The notes under the pieces are model-generated. The model saw nothing but the letters and a program-made list of their open reading frames with translations. It was not told where the DNA came from and ran no database searches. The translations under genes were made by a program, and so were the position numbers. Shown piece after piece: positions 46,998-58,140 of a DNA stretch of 64,000 bases; positions within the stretch are counted from its first letter, which is position 1, and the number at the start of each line of letters is the position of its first letter. This DNA comes from Diabrotica undecimpunctata. Taxonomy: Eukaryota > Arthropoda > Insecta > Coleoptera > Chrysomelidae. The stretch covers positions 1,054,001 to 1,118,000 of the forward strand of contig NC_092812.1 of assembly GCF_040954645.1 (NCBI RefSeq), read 5' to 3'.

Positions 46998-47420
46998 TGT
47001 GATAGATGCCGGAAGTCAAACTTCCTTCATAACCCAAGATCTATCTAGTAAATTAAATATTGAAATTTCTCGCAATAATTTACGGATTCATAGAGTTTTG
47101 TAAGACACTTATACTTCGCATTCAAAAGTGAAGACTATGCTCTATACGCCCAGTTACAAATGTAACTTCAATTTGAATTGTGCAGTCGTCCCAAGAATAG
47201 ATTTTCCGCTCCCACAATTCAATATCAATCCCAATGTACTTAACATCCCCAACAATCTCAATCTAGCTGAGAAAGATTTTTATTAAAAATCAAACATCGA
47301 AATCTTAATAGGAGTTGATAATTATTATGAATTTCTTTAAACAGGTCTTATAAAATTAGACCACAATCTCCCCACTCTCTTTAATACACTCTTTGAATGG
47401 GTAAAGTTGAGCCGCTAAAA
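46998..47420 (+). pseudogene. BEL/Pao protease-region fragment
   Basis: Reads VIDAGSQTSFITQDLSSKL (active-site region as DAG), then about 70 residues including VPRIDFPLPQFN, NVLNIPNNLNLAEKDFY, IEILIGVDNYYEFL and LFNTLFEWV, the order found just downstream of protease in BEL/Pao Pol. Single stops occur near 47100 and 47285. No LTR or Gag lies next to it. Confidence 0.75.
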
Positions 47421-48430
47421 AGATGGAATGATCATGTGAATGGCACGCACTCTTAAATATTCCTCTTCCTATGTTATCACTTTTCCCACGTTTACACCGC
47501 TCAACAAAAACGAACTAACAATGTCGCTATAATATATTTATACCGTTTTTTAGAGGTTATTGATTTACATTAATTTTAAACATTTTCACAAAATTCACCA
47601 GCCGGCGAAAGTGAAACATAAATCATGATACATAAAACATTTAAGTTATAGTATCATAACACAAATAATGACGGTGTAAACAGTTTCCCATAAGGTCTAG
47701 TTTCGAGCGCCTGTCGATGCTTGCATTGAGTGATCATGCGACCTTGGATTCCATGTTTTCAGCGGCCAGGGTATAGTATAGTAGCAGGTAAAGTTGCAAC
47801 AAATATCCACTCCAAAAAAAAAACAGTTTGCTATTTTGCCCACTCTACAAAATATAATTCTAATTCTCACTATCTACCTTATACTCGATCATCACATCGT
47901 TCCAATTTTAGTAAACCAGTTCCCGTCGTTAAAACTCAACAGAGGTCTTATAACAAATTAACAAATAATATGATTATGTCTCGAAAAAGTAGTTATAGTC
48001 TATTGACCTCCACTCCACGCTCTGAACTTGAACTTGAATATATTCATTTCACTTTTTAACTGGTTTCCTACTGACCCATATAAAAACAACCCATCAACAA
48101 ATCTCAAAAATAAAATATTACATTTCGCTCTTTTTTATGCACCTATTGCAGCTACAATACAGGACCGGAATTTGAATTTATTTTAAAAATATTTTTCTTT
48201 CTAAGTAAAATAAATTTAATCGCTTATTTATGGCCTTATGGCTAATAAAATTCTAGATTTTCATATGTGATGAAACGTCTACCAATTTTGCTCAAGAGGA
48301 CTTGAAACTCATAATTTGGTAGGCTCTGATGGTCTGAGGGTACAACTCATAACATAAATTGGTACCCCTATCTAGTTTAGTGAGTTATAGCTTCTAAAAG
48401 AAAGATATCATCTTCACTCACAACTTCAAG
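47421..48430. other. No recognisable gene
   Basis: AT-rich. The ORF at 47730-48059 is Ser/Lys-rich and matches no family I know; it has no supporting context. Confidence 0.4.
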
Positions 48431-50093
48431 AGTTGTTATAACATTGATCAGAAATGGGAAAATATAATAGTAGCAATAATTAAAACAGCAAATGAAAACT
48501 TAAAACCAAAGAAAAGAAAACAAATACTGGACGACTGAAGAATTACTACTATTAATGAATGAAAGAAAATCATTCAAAACAAAAAATCCAATTAAATATA
48601 ATGAAACTGATCGATTAACTAAAAAGAGAATATAAGAAGCTAAGGAGAGAATATTACATTAGCAGTACCAATAACTAGAAGAATTTGAGAAAAAATATGA
48701 CTTTTTTAACATGCATAAAAGAATTAGAGAATTAACAGGAATGAGAAAAACACTTCAAACTAGGCAACTAAGAGATGAAAGTGGTGCGCTTATAACAGAT
48801 ATAAACAAAAAAATGCAGAGATGGACACAATATATAGCACAACTTTTTGAAGACAAAGAGAGAGCAGAAGCACCAAAAGAATTTAAGGATGATACTGGGC
48901 CTGCCATTATACGAGAAGAAATTGAATATGCAATGAAACAAGCTAAATGTGGTAAATCTCCCGGGCCTGGTGACGTTTCTATCGAATTACTCAAAATTGT
49001 GAATACTGAATCTATTGATCTTCTTTTGGATCTATTCAATAAGATATATAGAACAGGTATAATACCTAAAGAATGGCTCCAATCAACACTGCTACCCAAC
49101 AAAGCCAATGCAAAGGAGTGCAATGAACATCGCAACATAGCCTTAATGAGTCATGTCTTGAAATTGTTTTTAAAAGTAATTCACAAAAGAATACATAAGA
49201 AATTAAATGAAGGCATAAGTAATACACAAATGGGATTTAGGAAAGGACTGGGAACACGAGATTTAGGAAAGGACTCGCAGAGATGCTTAGATATAAATCA
49301 GGAAGTATATGCCTGTTTCATTGATTTTGAGAAGGCATTTGACAGAGTGCAGCATAATCGGCTTAAAGAAATTTTATTAAATAAAAACATAGACAGTAGA
49401 GACATTAGAATCATATATAACCTCTATTGGAACCAAATAGCAAAAGTAAAAGTTGAAAATGAACAAACCGAGGATTTCCAGATTCGCCGTGGGGTCCGCC
49501 AAGGGTGTATTTTATCACCCTTGTTATTCAATTTATACAGTGAAGCCATCTCAGAATTAGCGCTTGCCGAAGTCAGTGAGGGCCTTATAATAAATGGTGA
49601 TCCACTTAATAACATAAGATATGCTGACGACACCGTCCTTATGACAGGAACACTAGAAGTGCATGACATCAAAGTGAAGCTCAAAAAAGTCCAAGAAAGC
49701 CCCAAAAAACCAAAATTAAATATCTCAATATCCAACAAAACGTTAATAGAAAAGGATTTAAACAATGAGCTAAAGGAACCAATCAATGAAAACAACACAG
49801 AAATATGGAACACATTTAAAGATCTTACCTTGAAAGTAATAGAAAAATATTCAACAACGTTACACAGACACAAAAAACAACAATGGATAACTGATGAAAT
49901 TCTGGAATTAATGGAGCAAAGAAGGAAACTGAAAGGTAACAAGACAGAATATAAGGAAAAACAGAAACTAATTAAACAAAAAATAAAGGTGGCTAAAGAA
50001 AAATGGATGGAGGATAAATGCAAGGAAGTAGAAAAGTTGAATGAAAAACATGATACGTTTAATATGTTTAAAACAGTCAAAGAAGTAACGTAG
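48431..50093 (+). pseudogene. AAG-type LINE RT fused to the linker of a second copy
   Basis: Bases 48431-48710 are broken endonuclease-RT linker. From 48711: CGKSPGPGDVSIELLKI, ALMSHVLKLFLKVI, NTQMGFRKGLGTRD, ACFIDFEKAFDRVQHNRL (palm), GVRQGCILSPLLFNLYS and catalytic IRYADDTVLM (~302-311). After about residue 344 (near 49740) the frame passes without a stop into the pre-RT linker of a related element (IEKDLNNELKEPINEN, WITDEILELMEQRRK). So the ORF ends with a region that belongs before an RT. The usual RT thumb is missing. Confidence 0.8.
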
Positions 50094-51724
50094 TAAGTAA
50101 GTTAGACGAACATGAAATTCGAACAACCTGGTGTAATTATATAAGTGAACTGTATAATGATGATACACCCGAAGAACTGGAGACTTTAGTTGAAGGTGAA
50201 GGACGAGAAATACTAAAATCAGAAATACTGCATGCTATAAAGTTAGCAAAGAACAAGAAAGCCGTTGGCCTTGATAACATACCGACAGAGGTGTTAAAGC
50301 TTATAAATGAGGAAAACATTGGAATACTGGTCAAGCTTTTCAATGATGTTTATTCGACTGGTGATATCCCTGAAGATTGTTTAAAGTCCGAATTCATAAT
50401 ACTACTAAAAAAACAACGTCCGAAAAACTGTAGCCATTATAGAATGATAAGCCTTATGAGCCACACTTTAAAAATATTTCTACGCATCATCCACAGTAGA
50501 ATCAGAGATAAATGTGAAGAAGATTGGCTTCATTTGGCTTCAGAAATGGACTGGGAACTCGGGACGCCCTCTTTACACTAAATGTATTACTGCAGAAATG
50601 TCGAGATCAAAGAAAAGACGTCTTTGCTGTATTTATTGACTATGAAAAGGCCTTTGATCCAGTACAGCATTACAAATTAATTACAGTATTAAAAGATAAA
50701 GGAGTTGATAGTCAAGACATACGCTTCATAGAAAAGTTATACTGGCTTCAAACAGCGACAGCTCGCATAAACGGAAAATCAACAGAAATATGTAAAATAC
50801 AAAGAGGTGTCAGACAGGGTTGTATACTATCCCCACTGCTATTTAATTTACATTCAGATAGAATATTTAAAGAAGCGCTGAATAACTTGGAATGGGGCGT
50901 GAAAGTTAATGGAATCCTGATAAATACAATCAGATATGCAGACGATACAGTTATTTTAAATGATGACATGAATGTATTACAATGCCTTTTAAATGCCATT
51001 GATACAGTGGGAAGAGAGTTTGGCCTAAACATAAACTGTTCAAAAACAAAACACATGGTGTTTAGCCGTTTAGCACATCAAGATGCACGATTATATGTTG
51101 ATGGAGATATAATTCAAAGAGTGTCCAGTTTTAATTATCTTGGTTGTCATAGTACTAAACAACTAGATCCAGATCAAGAGATAAAACGTAGAATCGAGAT
51201 AGCCGGCACGCCATTTTTAAAAATGAAGTCATTCTTCTGTAATGATAACTTGCAACTTCAACTTCGAAAGCGCATGGTTAAATGCTACATTTGGTCAGTC
51301 CTCTTATACGGTGTCGAAGCATGGACATTAAAAATATCCACTATTAATCGTCTGGAGGCCTTTGAAATGTGGCTGTACAGACGTATACTAAAAATTCCAT
51401 GGACGGCTATGCTGACAAATGTGGCAGTCCTTGAGAGAGCAAATGCTGCTCGCGAGCTGCTTGATAACATCAAATGTAGAAAGATGGCCTATTTTGGACA
51501 CGTAGTAAGGGGAGACCGATATAATATTCTTCAACTTATTATGATGGGTAAAATCGAAGAACGCAGAGGAATTGGTAGAAAGCAGGCCTCGTGGTTGAAG
51601 ATTATCAGGGAGTGGACAGGAATGAGGAAAGCTGAGTAACTCTTTAGAATAGCTCAAGACAGAGACAGTTTCGCCATGTTAATCGCCAACGTCAAGGGGA
51701 CTTGATAGGGCACGTTAAGAAGAA
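50094..51724 (+). pseudogene. AAG-type LINE RT, second copy
   Basis: Follows the linker at 49740-50093: KAVGLDNIPTEVLKL, GFRNGLGTRDALFTL, AVFIDYEKAFDPVQHYKL (palm), GVRQGCILSPLLFNL, catalytic IRYADDTVIL, FNYLGCHSTKQLDPDQE, LYGVEAWTLKISTINRLEA, MAYFGHVVRGDRYNILQL and RRGIGRKQASWLKIIREW. A frame change near 50530-50580 and a stop at 51637-51639 are the main lesions. It ends GGGCACGTTAAGAAGAAG at about 51724. Confidence 0.85.
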
Positions 51725-52436
51725 GCCGATGCAATATTAATTTAATTAAGTCCTAGACTCCTAAATTATCTTTAATTGCCTTAAATTATTTTTCTCAGGC
51801 ACCTACAAGCTGTCTTAAAATACGTTAATATGCTAATTTGTTGATAATAGGGCATTAGCTTTAGATATTTAACAAATTAGTAAACATTAAGATTTTGAAT
51901 TAACCAGAGGTTTACCTATGTTTATTACGTATATTAAATTTATAATTTTATATTGAATGTATAATCACAATTTTAATTTCCTTTAATTAAATAACTCAAA
52001 TTATATTTTTTAGCAATTAAATTGTTGGGTACGTTATTTTTAACCCACTGCGCCTGGGCTGTGATACGGAACCATAAATGTGTCGGACTTTTTCAGTTTT
52101 TGCTTTTCCAGTGCATCGTTGCCAGTTACATGTACGCAACTATTTACAACATCATAGCTCTTTAAAAAATCCATTACCGTTATAATATTAACGAAAAACT
52201 TAAATATCTGGCTATTGGGATGTCCTGAACGCTGTTAAATTTTGCTTATTATCCTGTACTATAATCTGTTATCTTTTATTAGATTTTGTCATTACTGTTT
52301 TATTAATATCATCACTACTTAAAAATTCTACAATTTTTTAAGTAACAGCTATTTGTAGTATTACTCCATAAGCATTTATATAATAACAAATTATCTAAAT
52401 TTTTTTCAATACCTGAATTTATATTTATTTTTTTAG
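51725..52436 (+). other. Unassigned; possible intron end
   Basis: No TE domain is found. The last ~40 bases are pyrimidine-rich and end in TTTTTTTAG, a good splice acceptor for the candidate exon that follows. Another pyrimidine-AG lies near 51797. Confidence 0.4.
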
Positions 52437-52607
52437 GCAGATCAAATAGACGATATAGATAACTTGCTCCCTATGGCCACAGACGAGAGGACGCCGTCAG
52501 AAGATGTTATGATGGATCCCACAGTACCATCAACTAGTGGTGTCACCACTAGAGGAGCTAAGAAGAAAGATAACCTGAATAGATCATCTCCTTCTAAAAA
52601 GAAATAA
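52437..52607 (+). CDS. Candidate last coding exon of a host gene
   Basis: After the acceptor AG at 52435-52436, a phase-0 frame reads 56 codons to TAA at 52605-52607. It starts ADQIDDIDNLLPMATDER, is rich in Asp, Ser, Thr and Pro, and ends with Lys-rich stretches (RGAKKKDN, SPSKKK), like the tail of a nuclear protein. Codon use is less AT-skewed than the flanks, and no element end lies between 51725 and 52905. I do not recognise the gene. There is no initiator ATG for the whole segment, so it would need upstream exons outside the recognised repeats. It could instead be a TE-borne exon. Confidence 0.5.
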   Translation, partial: ADQIDDIDNLLPMATDERTPSEDVMMDPTVPSTSGVTTRGAKKKDNLNRSSPSKKK

Positions 52608-52905
52608 GATCAATTTTATTCAGCAGAATAATTGTAAGTTATTATTTATTCTAATATTTTTCATAAGAAGTTCTACAAGGACTAAAACCCACAACGCAAC
52701 CAAATTGTTCTCAAATTGTTTCAATCTTCTACAGGGTTTTTCAAAAAAAAATCTTGCTCAAGGGTAAATTACTTTTAACAATATCGCAAATTATTATTTC
52801 AAAAAGTTTATCTGATTTTTTTGTATCAAAACACTCCTCTTAATACTGCAATCAGAAAGATTAATGAACAGTTTTGTTCCATCCTACATTAATACTAACA
52901 TATAC
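52608..52905. other. Possible 3' UTR, otherwise nothing
   Basis: AT-rich. ATTGTAAGT near 52629-52637 would be a good splice donor. No clear AATAAA is seen. Confidence 0.35.
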
Positions 52906-53109
52906 TTAACCCGCGATCACTGTCGATGTTAGAAAAAATCTAACAAATTCGAATTTACCCTTATATTTTTGATTTTCGGGTAGTTATGATTTAAAGCTTC
53001 TAGATATGCCTGGTGATGCTTTGGATATATCGCATTTTAAAGCGAAACAATGGGTTGGAGTGGGAGGTGCGGACTGTGCGGTGCACGTTGGATAAAATCT
53101 AACACGACG

Positions 53110-54227
53110 CAGTGTTCCCAAACCTACCGATAAATCGGTAGATCTACCGATTTCGACGTATTTCTACCGATCTACCGACACAGGCTTAAATTCTACCGAT
53201 TTTTATATTCAGATAGAAATTTTTACTTATTCTTAAATTTAAGAAGAAATATGTAAGAGACAAAACAATTTTTCTTCCGATACGTGTAATTTGCATTGAG
53301 CATTTTTGTGTATTCACGAAAACGTGTGAAAACATTCAAAAATTTATTCTTAAATGATACCTAAGCGGTACTTTACAAAGTACACGATGTCATAAAAGCT
53401 AATAATGCAATAAATGAATCCAAATCCATTGTGATCCCGACCGCTTGGTTCTGGGAATTTGTCAAGTTAGGAACAGAACAACGCATAGTTAATCTAAGCT
53501 TCCGAGTGCATCTCACATAAAAACTCGGTAGTTTGTTTGTTGAATATTTCCTTGTAAAAAGGTTTTATACTTGAGTTTTCGTTTCTCGGATAAGTATTCG
53601 ATTCCTAGTCACAGACTCATTTAAAGATTTAAATTTCAGTCAGTTGAGGTTTGTGAAGTCGTAACTCGTAACGTCGTGTTATTGTATTAGTAGCGTAATT
53701 TTTTATTGTACGCGTAACAATAATTTAATAGTTATGTCGTCAAGTTCTGAAAGTGATTCAAACCCAGGTGAAACAAGTAGCAGGTGTCTATTTCAATATT
53801 TCATTTAGTTTGAGATTATATTATATGGTTTAAAATAAACATGACAAATAAAGTTTTTTATGTCCTCTTTTTTTTTTCTCTCGTCTACTTAGTAGAATCC
53901 AGACCTTAACATTTATGTAGTATATGTACCCAATATAAATGTGACAACTTCGTATTTCCCACTCGTTACTGTTGGATGTTACTGCCAGCCAAGTGCCAAC
54001 GTGCCAACCTTCTCGTTTTAAGTTTAGTATCTCGGTTCTCATTTTTTTATTTTATTAGATTTAGATGAATAAACATATTTTATTTTTTCTTAAATAAACG
54101 AATTGCAAAACACTATGAAATTTAAACAAAATAGTATATTTTGAAAAATCTACCGATTTTACACCACAATCTACCGATTTTTTTAACAAATTCTACCGAT
54201 TTTATTTTTTTAAGTTTGGGGACACTG
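53110..54227. mobile_element. hAT-like non-autonomous element
   Basis: Ends CAGTGTTCCCAAAC and GTTTGGGGACACTG (inverted, one mismatch) with duplication CACGACAG at right and CACGACG, one base shorter, at left. Both ends carry many copies of CTACCGAT (for example 53126-53205 and 54151-54200), as hAT transposases bind repeated subterminal motifs (family knowledge). It is 1118 bases and has no transposase. A short start MSSSSESDSNPGETSS near 53735 followed by GTGTCT could be a leftover first exon of the parent transposase (inference). Confidence 0.85.
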
Positions 54228-54300
54228 CACGACAGTGATCGCGTACTCGCTGTCGAGTAAGGTTGTTGTTTATTTCGTGTAGTCTGTCGAGATTATTTAC

Positions 54301-56212
54301 GCTCGTCTTTTACACTTATTATCTAAAATTGATGAGAAAACACAAGAAAAATTGATAAAATGGTTCGAGGAGTGTGAGAGTGATGTGGAAATGGATAATA
54401 ACTCGGATTCAGATGCTCCATCTGGGCATAGTGAACACTGTTCCGATACAGAACAATCTGGATTGAGTGAGAGTGAGGAAATAATTGAAAGTGAGCCGGT
54501 TCCATCCACAAGTGCTTCAAATATAACTGTTTTGCCAATTGATGTGCCAATCTCTAGAGGAAAAGACAAAACAGAGTGGCTTCATCACAAAAGAACTGAT
54601 CTCAGAAATAAAACTTCCCGGCAATATATAATTACGAAGTTGCCAGGCGTAAAAAATGTAGCGAAACGATATAAAACAGCTCTAGATTGTTGGAAATTGT
54701 TTTTCCCCGATGAGATAATTTCTTATATTGTTGATTGCACCAATCAAAAATTAGATAAAATGAGACCATCATACAATAATTCAAAAAACTGCGCGCCAAC
54801 CGATTTTATAGAAATTAGTGCATTCTTGGGTTTGCTTTATCTGGCCGGAGTCAAAAAAGCTCAGCATTTGAATACCGCAGAGTTATGGAGCACCGATGGA
54901 ACTGCACCGGACTTTTTTGCGGCTACAATATCAAAATATCGGTATCATATTCTGGTCCAAGCTATAAGATTTAACGACAGCAATTCAAGGAAGGAATGAG
55001 CAAAATTTGACAATTTAGCCCCTATACGTCACATTTTTGATGCCTTTGTTCAACAATGCTTGAATAATTACACAATTAGTGAATACGCAACAATTGATGA
55101 AATGTTGGAAGCATTTCGGGGTAGATGCAAATTTAGACAGTATATTGCTAATAAACCGGCAAAATACGGGATTAAAGTATATGGTTGGTATAAAAGAGAT
55201 GGTTGGAGAAGCCTGTTGAAGGAGGCCAAGGCCCGATTTGGGCTGTAGCGCCATTGGATGGATGGATGGATGGAAAATATATGCGCTTTGTGATGCTAGA
55301 ATGTTCTATACATCTAATATGGAAATTTATGCTGGCAGACAACCCGATGGGCCTTTCCAAAAGCCCAATGATGCGAGTAGTGTAGTAAAACGACTTATTC
55401 AACCAATTAATAACTCAGGAAGAAATGTTACTATGGACAACTATTTTACATAGGTTCCTCTAGCCAATGATTTATACGAAAACCACAGATTAACTATAGT
55501 AGGTACAATATGAAAAAATAAAGCCCAAATTCGTCCAATGCTACTGGATGTTAAAAATCGGCCAATAAAAAGTTCCATATTTTTGTATGGTGACAAAGAA
55601 GGAAATACGAAAAACCATTGTATATTAGCTTCTTACGTACCAAAAAAGAACAAAAACGTACTAATGTTATCAACATTGCATGACGATGATTCCATACATT
55701 CTTCATCCCAAGATCTGAAACCTGAGGTCATTACCTTTTACAACAGTACGAAGGGAGGTGTAGATGTCGTTGATCGGCTAAAAACAGAGTATTCTGTGAG
55801 CAGAATAAGTAACCGTTGGCCCCTTACTGTCTTTTGTACTCTGCTCAATATTGCCACTGTAAATAGCCAGATAATTTTTAGAAGCAATACTAATGTAATT
55901 TTAAAACGAAGAGCTTTCATTACTGATTTAGCAAAACAACTTGCACTACCCCATGTAACTCGTCGAGCATCTATACCAAGGTTATCTACAAGTCTTCGTC
56001 AAAAAATACATAACGTAGCTGGAATCAAACCTCAACCGGCACCGTCAACAGCAAATAATGAAAAACCAAGATGCCTTTAATGCCCAGTAAGAAAAAACCG
56101 CTTTACCCAACATCGTTGCAATATTTGCACAAGCCCAATTTGTAAAGAACACACGCAGAGAACAAGTTATACATGCACGGAATGCACAGATGACGATAAT
56201 GATGAAAATTAA
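54301..56212 (+). pseudogene. piggyBac transposase (DDE, DDE_Tnp_1_7 type)
   Basis: The frame is open from about 54301; the first ATG is at 54352. The acidic N-terminus is usual for the family, followed by WLHHKRTDLRNKTSRQY. The three catalytic Asp are present: IDEMLEAFRGRCKF (~55095), TMDNYFT (~55435) and GGVDVVDRLKTEYSVSR (~55760). The C-terminal Cys-rich finger (CPVRKNRF, CNICTSPICKEH, CTEC) lies at 56080-56190. Lesions: TGA at 54997-54999, the 85-base insert, TAG near 55451, TGA near 55511 and TAA at 56078-56080. It would cut and paste at TTAA if intact. Confidence 0.9.
55189..55273 (+). mobile_element. 85-base LINE 3' tail inside the transposase
   Basis: The insert reads [18 protein letters not shown] then a stop, the typical end of an RTE-like ORF2, followed by (GGAT)n. 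TGG on both sides (55186-55188, 55271-55273) may be a minimal duplication. It shifts the transposase frame. Only the last ~25 codons of the LINE were copied. Confidence 0.8.
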
Positions 56213-56565
56213 ATCATTGTAAGTTTTTTGTTTACTTACCTTTTTAGCTTACTTATTCCCTTTTTGTGTTTTTTTAGGCAGTGAGACAGAATAACGTTAA
56301 GCAATTGTTCGCAGAGTCTAAGCGAAACAGGGAATACTTTGCTTACCAAAACTTACTTTTTCTTATCTTTTAACTTACCCTTTTCGGTTTTGTTGCCATA
56401 ATTATGTTAAGTTTGAATGTGTTAAATAATTTAGTTTCAGTTTTTGCTTATTAAAATGAGTTATTGGGAAACTAAAATTGTTTTATTGAAAAAACACTAA
56501 TGTTAGATAAAATCTAACACGACAGTGATGGTGTAATAAAATTAACGACATTGATGCTGGGTTAA

Positions 56566-56699
56566 AACTATAGTTACATTCAATAGTGTTTCTACACTGT
56601 ATTTCCTACTCACAGTAATTATTTACACAAACACTCGTGTACACTAAGCCCCACTATATTCTGCTTTTGACTATTTATCTATTAATAAATAATGAATAT
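56566..56699. other. Unassigned short stretch
   Basis: Nothing recognisable between the piggyBac end and the Jockey-like remnant. Confidence 0.4.
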
Positions 56700-57180
56700 G
56701 TTGCTATTCACTGCAATAACTCGAAGGGCCTCACCTTCTTCATTCTTCTTACTATCTCTGTGTTATCCAAGAGTTGAAGAGCCTCGATATTCGCATGTTG
56801 ATGCAATATTTGTTCTTTATTGTTGGCACATTTACTTATGATTTCTTCAAGAATCTCCAGCTATAAATCTCAGGGCTTTAACGTCGGCGACGGCCATCCG
56901 TACATTGTTCTGCAAGTATCTTTAAAATACCGTTCGTGCTGATGTATCCCCAGAGCTGAACACCATATACTAAATAACTATACCGGCCGGAGTATTTATT
57001 TGTAGATCAAAAGTTCATTATTTATGGAAAGTTTTCTCTTTATATGGGCCTTCCAACACAATATTGCCTCAAAAGACATACCGAGGTATAGTAGGCACGT
57101 AATTTCGTAGGAAAATTTACGGGAACAAGAGTCTATTTTTTTTCTGGAACCACTTCAGGATGTACCTTGTAGCAATAGTC
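56700..57180 (-). pseudogene. Jockey-like LINE C-terminal remnant
   Basis: Minus strand: LSINNELLIYK, then ILRPV followed by a QLWGYIS-like segment, ALRFIAGDS, and across stops EEIISKCANNKEQILH and LLDNTEIVRRMKKVRP. This is the post-RT region of Jockey-type proteins. Stops and shifts every 10-30 codons show strong decay. Confidence 0.7.
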
Positions 57181-57484
57181 GCGATATGCGTAAGTTTTGC
57201 GATTTTTTTTAAAGTTGTCAGTTTCTAAAATAATGAATTTATTCCATACGTTCGCATCATACTATATAAATCATGAGTTAATTGCATATTCTACTATTTT
57301 CCTCATACAATATTTAGAATAAATCCAATTTTGAGGCTACAAGAGTTAAAGTTTTTAAAGATAATTTCTTTTTCTTTAAGTGCAGTCTCATGAAGGTTGG
57401 CTATCATTATGAATATTGTTCTGAAGCTATTTTCTTGTGGCAATTTAAAGTTATTACTATTTAAATGGAAATAAGCCACAATTA
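57181..57484. other. No recognisable gene
   Basis: AT-rich, no ORF or motif assigned. Confidence 0.4.
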
Positions 57485-57545
57485 AGGGTTAAAGTACGTT
57501 CATTGACGTTTCAATTTCCACTTGGGAAATTGTTCTTAAAATACA
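57485..57545 (-). repeat. Penelope-type terminal repeat fragment
   Basis: GTTCATTGACGTTTCAATTT then CCACTTGGGAAATTG is a compact inverted structure (CAATTTCC pairs with GGAAATTG) with GACGTTTC beside it, as at Penelope-like ends. It cuts into the R2-like fragment. Confidence 0.5.
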
Positions 57546-57690
57546 AAGTTTGTGCATATCATTTTCACCCATTGCGTCGATGTTTTGGCCATCTTGCATA
57601 TAGAAACCTCCGGGCTGAACCTTTCCTCTGACTATATTTAGTATACGGCACTTGTCCAGTCCAAAATTCATATCATTTGAGATTTTTTGA
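57546..57690 (-). pseudogene. R2/NeSL-type RT fragment
   Basis: Minus strand reads MNFGLDKCRILNIVRGKVQ then FYMQDGQNIDAMGENDMHKL. The FGLDKC block just after the palm is characteristic of R2-related LINE proteins in insects. About 45 residues survive. Confidence 0.65.
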
Positions 57691-57758
57691 GAGTTTTTAG
57701 CATCTGATTTAAGTTTTTTTATTTAAGACACTTATACCACATCAACCACACAGGGTTA

Positions 57759-58130
57759 TTAGTGGGATGAAAAACACAATAGTTTTAATACGATTTTGTA
57801 CAATAAATAGTATAATACAATTTTATAAATATCTCTTAAATAATTTAGTACATTTAAATTTTTATCTGTCAGGATGGATTTGAGGTCGTCTGAAATTCTA
57901 TGCATTCTTCTTTGATTTTGGAAACATGGGCAGTCAAGCAGGAAGTGTTTCACTTACAATGAAGTGGATCGGTTAGTGCAAATTGGTGGTGGATCTTTAC
58001 TGATTAAAAAATTGTGTGTGACAGCAGTATGACTAATTCTTAAACGGTTTATAATTACTTAATCTCGTCTACTTGTGAGGTTATTCAAAGAGCTGTTCAC
58101 CTTTGGACATATTGGGTTTAATTTGGTTAG
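57759..58130 (-). pseudogene. LINE C-terminus after RNase H
   Basis: Reads VIINRLRISHTAVTHNFLIS, then PPICTNRSTSL, stop, VKHFLLDCPCFQNQRR and ISDDLKSILTDKNLNVLNYL. The RLRI.H..VTH and C.....VKH.L..C elements form the CCHC tail of I-group and some Jockey-group proteins. It has two stops. Confidence 0.75.
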
Positions 58131-58140
58131 TGAATGTAAC

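Larger units (their letters stand above)
52910..56561 (+). mobile_element. piggyBac-like DNA transposon, decayed
   Basis: TTAA at 52906-52909 and 56562-56565 flanks it. The terminal repeats begin CCCGCGATCACTGTCG at left and, read inward from the right, CCCAGCATCAATGTCG. Subterminal repeats include TCTAACACGACAGTGAT near 56512-56529 and CGACAGTGATCGCG near 54231-54243. It encodes a broken transposase and carries two insertions, a hAT-like MITE (53110-54227) and a LINE tail (55189-55273). Not counting those it is about 2.4 kb, normal for the family. Confidence 0.9.

Noticed and set aside
47730..48059. 109-codon ORF, Ser/Lys-rich
   Set aside because: No family resemblance, no splice or promoter context and AT-rich surroundings; chance is likely.
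55203..55402. ORFs beginning in the GGAT repeat
   Set aside because: They join the LINE tail to transposase in wrong frames.
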